Shown: one piece after another, positions 16,733-25,414 of the stretch
How positions within the stretch are numbered: position 1 is the first letter of the stretch
Layout: every line of letters begins with the position of its first letter
Assembly: GCA_029785825.1 (NCBI GenBank)
Contig: JAFLYY010000001.1
Coordinates: 837,374-901,373 of the forward strand
Direction of reading: 5' to 3'
DNA: 64,000 bases
Source of the DNA: Nitrososphaerota archaeon
GTDB lineage: Archaea > Thermoproteota > Nitrososphaeria > Nitrososphaerales > Gagatemarchaeaceae
Notes under the pieces: model-generated
The model's database searches: none
Told to the model about the DNA's origin: nothing
The model's input: the letters and a program-made list of their open reading frames with translations, nothing else
Translations under genes and position numbers: made by a program

Positions 16733-17571
16733 CGGGCTGGGCGCTCTTCCCGCTCGCCGCCTTCAATCTCTCGGAAGGGCCTGTCCCTCAGCTTCAGGAA
16801 CTCCTTGAAGCCGACCTTCTCGGCCAGCTTCATCCACTCCGCCGAGGCCCCTGAGCCCAGCAGCAGCGCTTCCTGGCGGGCGGCGAAATCCATAGGGAGT
16901 CCGAACCTTTCCGCTCCGTACCAATGATTCACCATCGCCTTGTTCATCCGGAGAGCTCGCAGGTCTATGTGCCCCAGCTTCCTGGCGAGCTTCGACACCT
17001 CCCTGTCAAGAGCGTCGTCATCCACCGCCCTGTTTATCAGGCCGATCGACTCCGCTTTCTCGGCGTCGACCAGGTCGCCTGTGAGGAGGAGCTCCATCGC
17101 CAGGTTCCTGCGCACGTTGGACGGGACCAGCAGCCTTGCGACCCCCTCGGCCTGCCTTATCTCGGGAGTTCCGAACCTGCAACTGCGGGCGCTCAGGATG
17201 ATATCGCATGCATTGGCGAGGAAGAACCCGTATCCCAAGGCGTAGCCTCTGGTGGCCGCGATCGTCGGCTTAGGATAGGACAGGATCATCTTGAAGAGCC
17301 TGTTCTCGCTGAGGAAGAGCTTCTTCCACGCGCTCGTCGGCTTGACTTCGGTCGACGGATTCCCCAGGTCCGCCCCAGCGGAGAAAGCCCTCCCTTCCCC
17401 CTTCAGCACCACGGCGTGGACCCTGTCGTCCGCAACGCAGGCGGCAAGATGCTCGCGCGTCTTGGCGCGCATCTCGTCGTTGAACGCGTTCAGCTTGTCC
17501 GGCCGGTTGAACGTTATCTCTGCGTAGCCATCGTGGACGTTCAGCAGGACTACGGAGTTCGCGCTTGGCAT
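16729..17571 (-). CDS. Enoyl-CoA hydratase/isomerase (crotonase family)
   Basis: 280 residues. It shows NRPDKLNAF near the N-terminus, the oxyanion-hole segments GRAFSAGADL and RGYALGYGF, and the acidic residue in FGTPEIRQAEG; the second catalytic glutamate of classic hydratases is not obvious. The C-terminus is Arg/Glu-rich. Role: hydration or isomerisation of an enoyl-CoA, giving the beta-hydroxyacyl-CoA that the nearby aldolase-like pair could cleave. It is convergent with the MBL gene and downstream of the CoA-transferase gene on the same strand (67-base gap). Confidence 0.88.
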   Translation of the reverse strand: MPSANSVVLLNVHDGYAEITFNRPDKLNAFNDEMRAKTREHLAACVADDRVHAVVLKGEGRAFSAGADLGNPSTEVKPTSAWKKLFLSENRLFKMILSYPKPTIAATRGYALGYGFFLANACDIILSARSCRFGTPEIRQAEGVARLLVPSNVRRNLAMELLLTGDLVDAEKAESIGLINRAVDDDALDREVSKLARKLGHIDLRALRMNKAMVNHWYGAERFGLPMDFAARQEALLLGSGASAEWMKLAEKVGFKEFLKLRDRPFREIEGGEREERPAR

Positions 17572-17638
17572 GCTGCCGGGGTTTTGAACTGGCCCTCGGG
17601 GTGGAATAAGGGTTTGCGCCTGACTGACGCGGCCGGGT

Positions 17639-18829
17639 CTATGAGATGACGCCTTTGCCGCGAAGCGTCAGCAGCTGGTCTTTGGTGTACCCGAGGGCGC
17701 CGAGAACCTCGTCGGTTTGCTCACCCAACGCCGGAGGTCTCCTGGTGACCCGGGCGGGAGTCTCTGAGAATTTCATCGGCAGATTGAGCATCTTGAGCTT
17801 CCCCACGACCTCGTCCTGGAACTCCACTATGCCGCCCCTGTAGATGAGCTGCGGGTCCTGGAGGGCTTCGGCCACCGTCTTCACGGCCGCGCAGGGGACA
17901 TCGACCTTCTCGAGTTCCTGGACCCAGTACTCCCTGGGCTTCCGGCTCAGAACGCCCTGCAGAGCCTGATGCAGCTCCTGCCAGTTGCTCGCCCTGGCCG
18001 GCCGGGTCGAGAACTTGGGGTTTGTCACTATCTCCTTCAGCTCGGGTATGCTCGCCGCCCGCTGAAAGACGCCGTCGTCGGGCGCCTCGATCACGAAGAA
18101 GCGACCGGACGCATCGGAGTAGACGCCCATGAAGCCGACCTGCCTGGCCCTCGTGAGGTTGTCGAAATTCGAGTCCATTCCCTGCAGCACGGGTATGGCC
18201 ATGTACTGGAGCAGGAAGGCGGCCGACTCCAACAGCGACACCTCCACGAACTGGCCGACCCCCCGCTTCTCTCGGGCGAACAGGGCCGCCAGGATGGCCT
18301 GCGTGGCGACCATGGCGGTGGTCAGGTCAGCCAGCCCGAGCGGCGCCGTCGGCGGCGCCCGACCGTCGCTGTAGAGGCTCAGGAGCCCGCTCAGCGCCTG
18401 TGCCACCAGGTCGTAGGAAGGCCTCTTCGAGGACGGCCCGTCGTGGCCATACCCCGAGATCGAGCAGTAGACTATCATTCTGTTGACCTTAGAGATGTCC
18501 CCGTAGCCGACGCCGAGCCTGTCACAGACCCCCGGCCTCATGTTCTCCACGAAGACGTCAGCCGTTTCGCTCAGCTTCTTCAGTATCGAGACGCCGTCCG
18601 GCGTCTTGAGGTTCAGAACAACGCTCTTCTTGCTCCGGTTCGAGCCCATGAAATACGTGCTCATCCCGTGATAGACCGGGGTCGCGGCGCGTTCAGGGGA
18701 GCCCACTCCCGGGGGCTCGATCTTGATCACCTCCGCCCCCATGTCGCCGAGGATCATGGTGGAGAACGGACCCGCCACGTGCCTCGTCATGTCGACTATC
18801 CTCACGCCTTTAAGTGGGCCGTCACTCAT
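17639..18829 (-). CDS. CaiB/BaiF family (class III) CoA-transferase
   Basis: 396 residues, normal size. N-terminal GVRIVDMTRHVAGPF, then GAEVIKIEPPG, NRSKKSV, FVENMRPG and the catalytic aspartate in GLADLTTAM (D168) match the family fully. It moves CoA between carboxylic acids and would activate the imported acid. It shares a short AT-rich upstream region (GATTTATCTT, 18861-18870) with the divergent alcohol dehydrogenase gene, which points to common regulation of the acyl-CoA module. Confidence 0.92.
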   Translation of the reverse strand: MSDGPLKGVRIVDMTRHVAGPFSTMILGDMGAEVIKIEPPGVGSPERAATPVYHGMSTYFMGSNRSKKSVVLNLKTPDGVSILKKLSETADVFVENMRPGVCDRLGVGYGDISKVNRMIVYCSISGYGHDGPSSKRPSYDLVAQALSGLLSLYSDGRAPPTAPLGLADLTTAMVATQAILAALFAREKRGVGQFVEVSLLESAAFLLQYMAIPVLQGMDSNFDNLTRARQVGFMGVYSDASGRFFVIEAPDDGVFQRAASIPELKEIVTNPKFSTRPARASNWQELHQALQGVLSRKPREYWVQELEKVDVPCAAVKTVAEALQDPQLIYRGGIVEFQDEVVGKLKMLNLPMKFSETPARVTRRPPALGEQTDEVLGALGYTKDQLLTLRGKGVIS

Positions 18830-18860
18830 TCGAGCTAGAACCGCTCCGCGGAAGAGCTCG

Positions 18861-18870
18861 GATTTATCTT
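18861..18870. promoter_or_regulatory. Divergent TATA region between CoA-transferase and alcohol dehydrogenase
   Basis: GATTTATCTT is 28-37 bases before the TTG at 18898. Read on the other strand (AAGATAAATC), it is 32-41 bases before the ATG at 18829. Confidence 0.45.
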
Positions 18871-18897
18871 TGACTTGCGTCGAGGGCCTGTTTCTAG

Positions 18898-19941
18898 TTG
18901 AAGGCAGCCAGGCTGCATGAGTTCGGGAAACCGCTCTTGTGGGACGACGTCCCCATGCCTGAACTGCGAACCGGGTCCGACGTGGTTGTGAGGATAGCGG
19001 CCGCGGGACTTTGCCACACCGATCTTTCAGTGATGGACAGAGCCCTGCCAGACATCAAGGGGCGCTTTCCCCCGCTGCCGTTCATACTGGGACATGAGAA
19101 CGCGGGCTACGTCCACGCGGTCGGCGATTCTGTCACCGGACTGAAGGTGGGAGACCCGGTGCTCGTCTACGGAGCCTGGGGGTGCGGCACCTGCGTGTTT
19201 TGCAGGAGAGGGGAGGAGCAGAGGTGCCCCGTGAGCCCGCTCACCCCCGGGATCAGCCCCGAATACCAGGGCGGCTTTGCCGAGTTCATGTACGTGCCGT
19301 CGTCCAGATATCTGCTGAAGGTCGAAGGCAACATGGAGGACCTCGCGCCTCTCACCGACGCGGGTCTGACTTCTTACAGGGCGGCGAAGAGGGTCCGAAG
19401 CCACCTCTCGCCCGGCTCATTCAGCCTCGTGATCGGCGCGGGCGGACTGGGACTCTACGCCCTGCAATATCTGCGGCTCTTCGGGTCAAGCACTGTGATC
19501 GCTGCCGACATAGCGGATGACAGACTCGCGCTGGCTGAGAGCTTCGGTGCGAGCGTCGCCTTGAACCTGAGCAAGGGTGATCCCGCAGAAAGGGTCGCCT
19601 CGGCGACCGGAGGCAGAGGAGTCAAGTCGGTCTTGGACTTCGTGGGGACAAGCGGGACCGCCGCTCTCGCGATGCGGGTGTTGTCCGCCGACGGCATCTA
19701 CGTAGATGTCGGTCTTGGCGGCGGCACGCTGAGCGTCCCTTTGATCGACCTGATCCACTCGGAGTCCCTGATCACAGGGAGCATATGGGGCACCTATGAG
19801 GAACTCGCCGAAGCCTACGAGCTGCTGAAGTCCGGCAAGGTCAAGAGCACCGTGCAGAAGTTCAGGCTTTCCGACATCAACAGCGCGATAGCACAGATGC
19901 GGCGGGGAGAGCTGCTGGGCCGAGCCGTGTTGACCAGTTGA
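18898..19941 (+). CDS. Zinc-dependent alcohol dehydrogenase (MDR family)
   Basis: 347 residues. Catalytic zinc residues C39/H40 (GLCHTD) and GHEN (H66, E67) are present. The structural-zinc lobe is C96-C99-C102-C110. The Rossmann motif GAGGLG follows near residue 181, with an acidic residue (AADIADD) that favours NAD over NADP. It interconverts an alcohol with an aldehyde or ketone, a fitting partner for the carbonyl product of a retro-aldol cleavage. The start is TTG with a TATA about 31 bases upstream. Confidence 0.92.
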   Translation: MKAARLHEFGKPLLWDDVPMPELRTGSDVVVRIAAAGLCHTDLSVMDRALPDIKGRFPPLPFILGHENAGYVHAVGDSVTGLKVGDPVLVYGAWGCGTCVFCRRGEEQRCPVSPLTPGISPEYQGGFAEFMYVPSSRYLLKVEGNMEDLAPLTDAGLTSYRAAKRVRSHLSPGSFSLVIGAGGLGLYALQYLRLFGSSTVIAADIADDRLALAESFGASVALNLSKGDPAERVASATGGRGVKSVLDFVGTSGTAALAMRVLSADGIYVDVGLGGGTLSVPLIDLIHSESLITGSIWGTYEELAEAYELLKSGKVKSTVQKFRLSDINSAIAQMRRGELLGRAVLTS

Positions 19942-20123
19942 CTGCGGCCCCTGGCATCAGAGGTTCAGCGCCGTCGCCTCCTGACCTCTCCCCTCGGCAG
20001 ACTTCTCTACGACGCCCTCCGTAGGCGCCGGGGCTGGGTCAGAAAGAGCGTCGGGACCGCGCCGTGCGAGCCGTCCCCGGTCGAGACATGCGAAAGTCTC
20101 CTCTCTCGGCTTTTCGAAGTCAC

Positions 20124-20132
20124 CTTATATGA
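20124..20132 (+). promoter_or_regulatory. TATA box of the parB-like gene
   Basis: CTTATATGA, 25-33 bases before the GTG at 20157, which supports that start and a leaderless mRNA. The rest of the 215-base gap after the dehydrogenase gene shows no gene. Confidence 0.5.
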
Positions 20133-20156
20133 GGAGCGCCGGCATCCTGAGCCGAC

Positions 20157-21020
20157 GTGGCCCGACACGGGGCAGGGGAGTTCAGCTACGTTACTACCTA
20201 CGAGGAGCTCGAGATGTCATTGCTCGTGTCCAGCCCCTTCCAGCCAAGGGAGGGGATAGGAGACATCGCCGAACTGGTGGAGTCGATCAAGGCGTCAGGG
20301 CTCATAGAGCCGATCGTCGTCCGGCCCAAGGCGAAGTACTTCGAGATAATCGCAGGGAACAGGCGGTATCACGCGTGCAGGAAACTGAACTTTCGCCGAA
20401 TACCGGCGATAGTGGTGGAGATGTCAGACAAGGAAGCTTACGAAGCCGCCCTCGCCGAAAACCTTCAGCGCAAGACCCTGGACCCGATCGAGGAGGCCGA
20501 GTCGTTCAGAAGATACTGTGAGGACTATGGATGGGGCAGCCAGTCCGAGCTCGCGCGCCGCCTAGGCAAGTCGCAGGCCTACGTCGCCCACAGGCTGCGG
20601 CTGCTTTCTCTTCCGGAGAGCTTCAAGAGCGTGATCAGGGACGGCACCCTGAGCGCCAGTACGGCTGAAGAGATCAGTCGGCTGAAGGACTCGGAGCGCC
20701 AGAGAGAGATTCTCGAATCCGCCGTCAGGCACGAGATAACCCGGGACGATATCCGCGGGGCCGCAGCCTCCCAACCCGCAAGTCGAAACGAGACCTCGGC
20801 GCCCGACTGGCTCCAGACAACGCGACGGAATTGGAAAGACTCGGACGCGCTTATCATCGACAGGGCGATCCTTTCGCTCAAGGTGTCCATGGTCCGGATC
20901 GATTCGCTGCACGAGAGGGCGAGGAGCGACGCGTTGAAGAAGATCCTTCTGAGCAAGCGCATAGCCGTTCACCAACTGATTGACGAGCTGCTGAGCTACA
21001 AGAGGACCCGGGTCGCGTAG
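20157..21020 (+). CDS. Orphan ParB-like DNA-binding protein
   Basis: 287 residues. The ParB/Srx nuclease-like N-domain is typical: SPFQPRE (residues 26-32), LVESIKASGLIEPIVVRP, FEIIAGNRRYHA (CTPase box GNRRYxA) and AENLQRKTLDPIEEA. A KorB-like HTH follows (SELARRLGKSQAYVAHRLRL). The C-terminal third is charged and helical. Chromosome- or plasmid-partition ParBs normally sit next to parA; no ParA or SMC gene is in the window. An 18-bp near-palindrome 127 bases downstream (21147-21164) could be its site. It could alternatively be a Noc-like or transcriptional ParB. Confidence 0.85.
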   Translation: MARHGAGEFSYVTTYEELEMSLLVSSPFQPREGIGDIAELVESIKASGLIEPIVVRPKAKYFEIIAGNRRYHACRKLNFRRIPAIVVEMSDKEAYEAALAENLQRKTLDPIEEAESFRRYCEDYGWGSQSELARRLGKSQAYVAHRLRLLSLPESFKSVIRDGTLSASTAEEISRLKDSERQREILESAVRHEITRDDIRGAAASQPASRNETSAPDWLQTTRRNWKDSDALIIDRAILSLKVSMVRIDSLHERARSDALKKILLSKRIAVHQLIDELLSYKRTRVA

Positions 21021-21373
21021 CATCACCGTCGCAGGGCCACGGGTGGTCCGCCGCGCTTCCAGATGCCTGAGGTCGCGCCCTCCTCGGTCCAGATTTCCGG
21101 GGCCCGCGGCTCGCGAATGCCCTCGGACCTGCTTCAGGTCGGGCCCTTAGTAGCATGCCACTAAATGGCGACCGCGCCGGGTCAGGCCGGGGCCTCGTCC
21201 GCGCTTGCCTTCTTGACGCAGGAGTGACAAGAGGCATATCAACTGCAGGACCGTCTAGCAGCGAATTAGCGCAGCTATGTGAATCTCTGCCGGTCAGCGC
21301 CCGGAGCAGCCTCGGCCGCATCGCCGCTCGCCATAAATCAAGGTCATGACGGAGCAACGAGGGTCGAACTGGC
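21021..21373. other. 353-base intergenic region with palindromes
   Basis: No gene seen. It contains a perfect hairpin-forming GACCTG-CTT-CAGGTC (21126-21140), a GGGCCC, an 18-bp near-palindrome (21147-21164) and a CATAAATC TATA-like element about 40 bases before the TrmB gene. Confidence 0.5.
21147..21164. repeat. 18-bp near-perfect palindrome, candidate ParB or TrmB site
   Basis: The sequence TTAGTAGCATGCCACTAA has two 9-base arms that pair except for one position. It lies 127 bases after the parB-like stop and 210 bases before the TrmB-like start. Either protein could bind it. Confidence 0.5.
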
Positions 21374-22183
21374 GTGACGCAAAGCCAAGTTGTTGACGAC
21401 CTGATATCGTTCGGCCTTTCTCCGCTTCAGGCGGAGGCGTACGTTGCGCTCGCCCGGAGCGGCAAAGAGACCTCCACGTCGATGGCTCAGACGATCGGGA
21501 TATCTGTGTCAGACGCTCGCAGGGTCCTCCACTCGCTGAGGAGGCTAGGGCTGGTCGAGGTGGAGCTTGGCCGGAACGACTACTTCTTGGCCGTCGCGCC
21601 GAAGAAGGCGCTACGGACCCTTCTCGACGCAAAAGAGACCGAGCTTCAGAACCTGAAGAGAGAGAGCGAAGCCCTCACCAGGCTGCTCGAGGACTCCAAG
21701 CGCAACAGGGGCACCGCGGATGAGGAGAGCTTCTTCAGGTTGGTATCGGGGAGCCTGGTCTTCAACCGGTGGGCTGACGCGATCCGTCGGGCAAAGACCA
21801 GGGTGATTAAGGTTGTCCCAGCCTACACTCTGAGTACGCACTTCAGAGAACTCTCGGACGCAGAGTCCGCCGCCGCGCGGAGAGTCGACGTGACGATCAT
21901 ATCAGAGATAACTGAGCAGAATCTCAGAACCGCTGAACAGTACTACCGCAAGGTCCCGTTCTTGCATGCGGACGGGTTGACGCCTTCGTTCAGATACCTG
22001 ATCATAGACCAGTCAGAGGTATTCATGGGAGGGACGCCGCCGACCGAGTCCATCGAAGACCACGTCGTGATCTGGACCAACAACAGGGTGTTCGTCGACG
22101 CGTGCTCGACGCACTTCGAGTCGATCATGAGAGCAGCGCTTGACGGAGCGAAACGGATAGAGGTTCTAAAGCACGTTTCCTAG
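21374..22183 (+). CDS. TrmB-family transcriptional regulator
   Basis: 269 residues: an N-terminal winged HTH (GLSPLQAEAYVALARSG, then VSDARRVLHSLRRLGLV), a coiled-coil helix (about 88-115), and a C-terminal phospholipase-D-like ligand domain. TrmB proteins repress or activate transport and catabolic operons in response to small molecules. It lies just before, and in the same direction as, the xanthine-dehydrogenase-like operon (55-base gap with its own TATA), so it may control that operon. The start is GTG. Confidence 0.85.
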   Translation: MTQSQVVDDLISFGLSPLQAEAYVALARSGKETSTSMAQTIGISVSDARRVLHSLRRLGLVEVELGRNDYFLAVAPKKALRTLLDAKETELQNLKRESEALTRLLEDSKRNRGTADEESFFRLVSGSLVFNRWADAIRRAKTRVIKVVPAYTLSTHFRELSDAESAAARRVDVTIISEITEQNLRTAEQYYRKVPFLHADGLTPSFRYLIIDQSEVFMGGTPPTESIEDHVVIWTNNRVFVDACSTHFESIMRAALDGAKRIEVLKHVS

Positions 22184-22205
22184 ATTACACGATAAGATCC
22201 AGTAG

Positions 22206-22215
22206 GATTTAAAAC
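22206..22215 (+). promoter_or_regulatory. TATA box of the purine operon
   Basis: GATTTAAAAC, 24-33 bases before the TTG at 22239. A strong archaeal-type element in otherwise GC-rich DNA. Confidence 0.55.
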
Positions 22216-22238
22216 TCTGCGGGGCCGCGCGGCCCGCC

Positions 22239-24524
22239 TTGGCGGTTCAAGAGCTCAAAGCCCCCCGCCGTCCGCCCGTGGCCACCACCCGGCTCGACGC
22301 GCTGGAGAAAGCCGCAGGCGAGACGAAGTACACGGGTGACAACGTCCACGAGGAAGCTCTCTACGTCAGGGTGGTCAGGTCCCCGCACCCCCACGCCCTG
22401 ATAAGGCACATCGACGGCTCGGCGGCGGAGAAGGTCCAGGGGGTCGTCAGGGTCGTGACGGCCAGGGACGTCCCCGGCTCGAACTACATCGGGTATGTGG
22501 TCCCGGACAGGCCCCTGCTCTGCCACGACAAGGTCAGGTTCGTGGGGGACTCGGTCGCGCTCGTGGTGGCCGACGCCCCGGAGTCTGCAGAGCTCGGGGT
22601 GAGGGAGGTGAAGGTCGGATACGAGGAGCTCCCGGCCGTCCTCGACCCCCGCGAAGCGCTCCGTGAAGGCGCTCCGGCGATACACCCCGGGGGGAACCTG
22701 ACCGCGAGGCAGCTGGTCAGGAGGGGGGACGCGGCGAAGGCCCTCGCTGAGGCGGACTTCGTGCTGCGCGGGACCTACAGCACGCCGGTCCAGGAGCAGG
22801 CGTACCTCGAGACGGAGGCGGCCTTGGCCTATCCGCGCAGCAAAGGGGTCACGGTCCTGGGGTCCATGCAGAACCCGTTCATGGTGAAGAAGGCCGTCGC
22901 GACAGTGCTGGGGGGCGCGGCGCCCGACGTCCGCGTCATACAGGCGCCCACCGGGGGCGGGTTCGGAGGGAAGCAGGACGCACCTGACGAGGTCTGCTCG
23001 ATGGCGGCCCTCGGCGCCTGGCTGACCAAGAAGCCCGTCTTCCTGGCGTTCTCCAGGAAGGAGTCGACGGCGTTCCATCCCAAGCGCCACCCGATGGTCT
23101 TCGAGAGGGAGATGGGTGTCACTTCCGGCGGCAAGATAACGGCGGTCAGGGCCAGCATACTCTCCGACGGCGGAGCCTACGCCTCGCTGAGCGAACGCGT
23201 GCTCTTCGTGGCCACCACCGTGGCGGCCGGCCCGTATGAGGTGCCTAACGTGCACGTGGACGGCTCGGTGGTCTACACCAACAACGTCCCCATGGGCGCC
23301 TTCCGAGGGTTCGGGAAGCCGCAGGCGGTCTTCGCGGCGGAGCTGCAGATGGACGAAGCGGCGGAGAAGCTCCGGATGGACCCTGCCGAGTTCAGGCTCC
23401 GCAACATCCTCAGGAGGGGGTCGGCCACGCCCACGGGGCAGACCCTGACTGGCGGGGTCGGGCTGGAGGAGTGCCTAGTTCAGGCGAGGGCCGCGTCCGG
23501 GTGGGAGAGAAGGCGCACGGCCGGCCGGGGGACGGGCGCGAAGAGGCGCGGGGTCGGGATGGCTTGCGCGATCCACCCTGAGGGGCTCACGGGGGAGGCC
23601 GACGCGGCGACGGCGTCGGTCGAGGTCGCGTCCGACGGGCGCGTGATAGTGAAGACGAGCCTGACCGAGTACGGGCAGGGGATCCACACCGGCTTCGTCC
23701 GCATAGTCTCGAAGGCGCTCGGGACGAGCCCGGAGAGGGTGTCGATCCAGAACCCCGACACGGACCTGGTCCCCGACACCGGTCCCACCGTGGCTTCCCG
23801 GAGCACTGTCTTCGGAGGGAAGGCGGTCCTCCTCGCGGCGGAGAAGATCAGGGAGACGCTGTCGAAGGCCGCGTCCGAGATGCTCTCCTCCTCCGCCGGG
23901 GAACTTGTCTTCGAGGACGACGTAGTCAGGGGCCGGGGCAGAGAAGCGACGTTCGACGACGTCGTCTCCGAGTGTTTCAGGAGAGGGATGAAGCTGAGCG
24001 AAGAAGGGAGGGTGGTGAAGCCGATGCCGTTCTGGGACAAGGAAGCCGGCCGCGGAGACCTGGCGCCGTCCTACTGCTTCGCCGTCCACGTGGCCGAGGT
24101 CGAGGTGGACGTGGAGACGGGGAAGGTGGACGTGGTGAACTACACCGCGGCCCACGAGTCCGGGAAGGTCATAACGCGGGACCAGTTCGAGAGCCAGGTC
24201 ATCGGAGGGGTGGCGCAGGGGCTGGGCTACGCCCTGATGGAGGAGCTCATCCTGAAAGACGGGGTGATAAGGAACAAGACGTTCCTCGACTACCACATCC
24301 CCACCGCGGCCGACGTCCCCGACGTCAAGGTCCTGGTGGTCGAGGAGCCCGACGAGTTCGGTCCGTTCGGGGCGAAGGGGATCGGAGAGGGGGGGCTCGA
24401 GCCCGTGGCCGGGGCGGTCGCCAACGCGCTTTACGACGCGCTCGGGTTCCCTATCCGCAGATTCCCGTTCACCCCCGAGAGAGTCTCGGACGCCATCGAG
24501 GAGGCGGGGAGGCGGCGGGGATGA
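22239..24524 (+). CDS. Xanthine dehydrogenase-like molybdopterin subunit
   Basis: 761 residues, large subunit of a molybdenum hydroxylase. Motifs: TGGGFGGKQ (cofactor loop), GAFRGFGKPQ (the AFRGFG arginine motif typical of xanthine dehydrogenases), EYGQGIHTG, and the catalytic base Glu717 in AKGIGEGG. The enzyme hydroxylates a purine or another N-heterocycle next to nitrogen. The ATGA overlap with the FAD-subunit gene and the following adenine deaminase make a purine substrate (hypoxanthine/xanthine) likely. The start is TTG after a clear TATA box. Confidence 0.88.
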   Translation: MAVQELKAPRRPPVATTRLDALEKAAGETKYTGDNVHEEALYVRVVRSPHPHALIRHIDGSAAEKVQGVVRVVTARDVPGSNYIGYVVPDRPLLCHDKVRFVGDSVALVVADAPESAELGVREVKVGYEELPAVLDPREALREGAPAIHPGGNLTARQLVRRGDAAKALAEADFVLRGTYSTPVQEQAYLETEAALAYPRSKGVTVLGSMQNPFMVKKAVATVLGGAAPDVRVIQAPTGGGFGGKQDAPDEVCSMAALGAWLTKKPVFLAFSRKESTAFHPKRHPMVFEREMGVTSGGKITAVRASILSDGGAYASLSERVLFVATTVAAGPYEVPNVHVDGSVVYTNNVPMGAFRGFGKPQAVFAAELQMDEAAEKLRMDPAEFRLRNILRRGSATPTGQTLTGGVGLEECLVQARAASGWERRRTAGRGTGAKRRGVGMACAIHPEGLTGEADAATASVEVASDGRVIVKTSLTEYGQGIHTGFVRIVSKALGTSPERVSIQNPDTDLVPDTGPTVASRSTVFGGKAVLLAAEKIRETLSKAASEMLSSSAGELVFEDDVVRGRGREATFDDVVSECFRRGMKLSEEGRVVKPMPFWDKEAGRGDLAPSYCFAVHVAEVEVDVETGKVDVVNYTAAHESGKVITRDQFESQVIGGVAQGLGYALMEELILKDGVIRNKTFLDYHIPTAADVPDVKVLVVEEPDEFGPFGAKGIGEGGLEPVAGAVANALYDALGFPIRRFPFTPERVSDAIEEAGRRRG

Positions 24525-25414
24525 GGCCGTTCCAGTACCTGGCCCCCTTCCCGAGCTTCCGGTACCTGGCGCCGAAGAGCGTCGCAGAGCTGCTGGAAGC
24601 CCTGGACGGCGAGGGGAAGGGGTCGGTTGTCATAGCGGGCGGGACAGACGCCATGATAGCCCTGAAGGAGCGGACGACGGCGCCGGAGACGGTCGTCGAC
24701 ATCAGCCGCCTCGGCAGGGAGCTGGGAGGGATACGGAAGGACGGGGAGACGCTGCGCATCGGCGCCCTGACGACGTTCGCGGAGATAGAGGCCAGCCCGC
24801 TGGTCGACAGGTTCGCGACGGCGCTGAAGACAGCCGCGGCAAACGTGGGGACCCTGCAGATCAGGAACCTGGCCACGGTCGGCGGCAACCTCGCCACGGC
24901 CTCCCCGGCAGGAGACTCGGCCCCCCCTCTGATAGCCCTGGGGGCGCGCGTGAAGCTCTTGAGCAGGTCGGGCGAGAGGACGATCCCGGTCGAGGCCTTC
25001 TTCACCGGGGTCAAGAAGAACGCCCTCCACGGAGGGGAGATAGCGGCCGAGGTCGTCGTGCCGGCGCGGGAGGGGGTCTCGAGCGCCTGGGCGAGGGCGG
25101 CCGTAAGGAACGAGAACGCGCTGTCCACCGTCTCGGTGGCGGTCTCGGCGTCCATCGCGGACGGAAGGTTCGGGGAGAGCAGGGTGGCGCTGGGGGCCGT
25201 CGCGCCCACCCCCGTGCTCGCGGAAAGGAGCTCCAAGCTGATGACGGAGAGCGGTGCCACGGCGGAGAAGGCCGAGGAGGTCGCGGCGCTCGCCGCGGAA
25301 GAGGCAAGGCCGATAACCGACATAAGGGCCAGCGCCGCCTACAGGAAGCGCCTGGTCTTCGTGCTCACCAGGAGGCTCATCGACGGGCTCCTCTCGGAGG
25401 CGGGCGCCGCATGA
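24521..25414 (+). CDS. Xanthine dehydrogenase-like FAD subunit
   Basis: 297 residues, FAD-binding (CoxM/XdhB type). Motifs: VIAGGTDAMI and NLATVGGNLATASPAGDSAPPL (flavin contacts), then a CO-dehydrogenase-flavoprotein C-terminal domain ending in AYRKRL. It passes electrons from the iron-sulphur subunit to NAD or another acceptor. The ATG at 24521 overlaps the large-subunit stop (ATGA), and its own stop overlaps the start of the 2Fe-2S subunit, so the three genes are one translational unit. Confidence 0.9.
   Translation: MRPFQYLAPFPSFRYLAPKSVAELLEALDGEGKGSVVIAGGTDAMIALKERTTAPETVVDISRLGRELGGIRKDGETLRIGALTTFAEIEASPLVDRFATALKTAAANVGTLQIRNLATVGGNLATASPAGDSAPPLIALGARVKLLSRSGERTIPVEAFFTGVKKNALHGGEIAAEVVVPAREGVSSAWARAAVRNENALSTVSVAVSASIADGRFGESRVALGAVAPTPVLAERSSKLMTESGATAEKAEEVAALAAEEARPITDIRASAAYRKRLVFVLTRRLIDGLLSEAGAA

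Noticed and set aside
21260-21300. tRNA-like stretch (TAGCGCAGCT region)
   Set aside because: It resembles a D-arm only; no matching acceptor stem, anticodon arm or T-loop could be placed.
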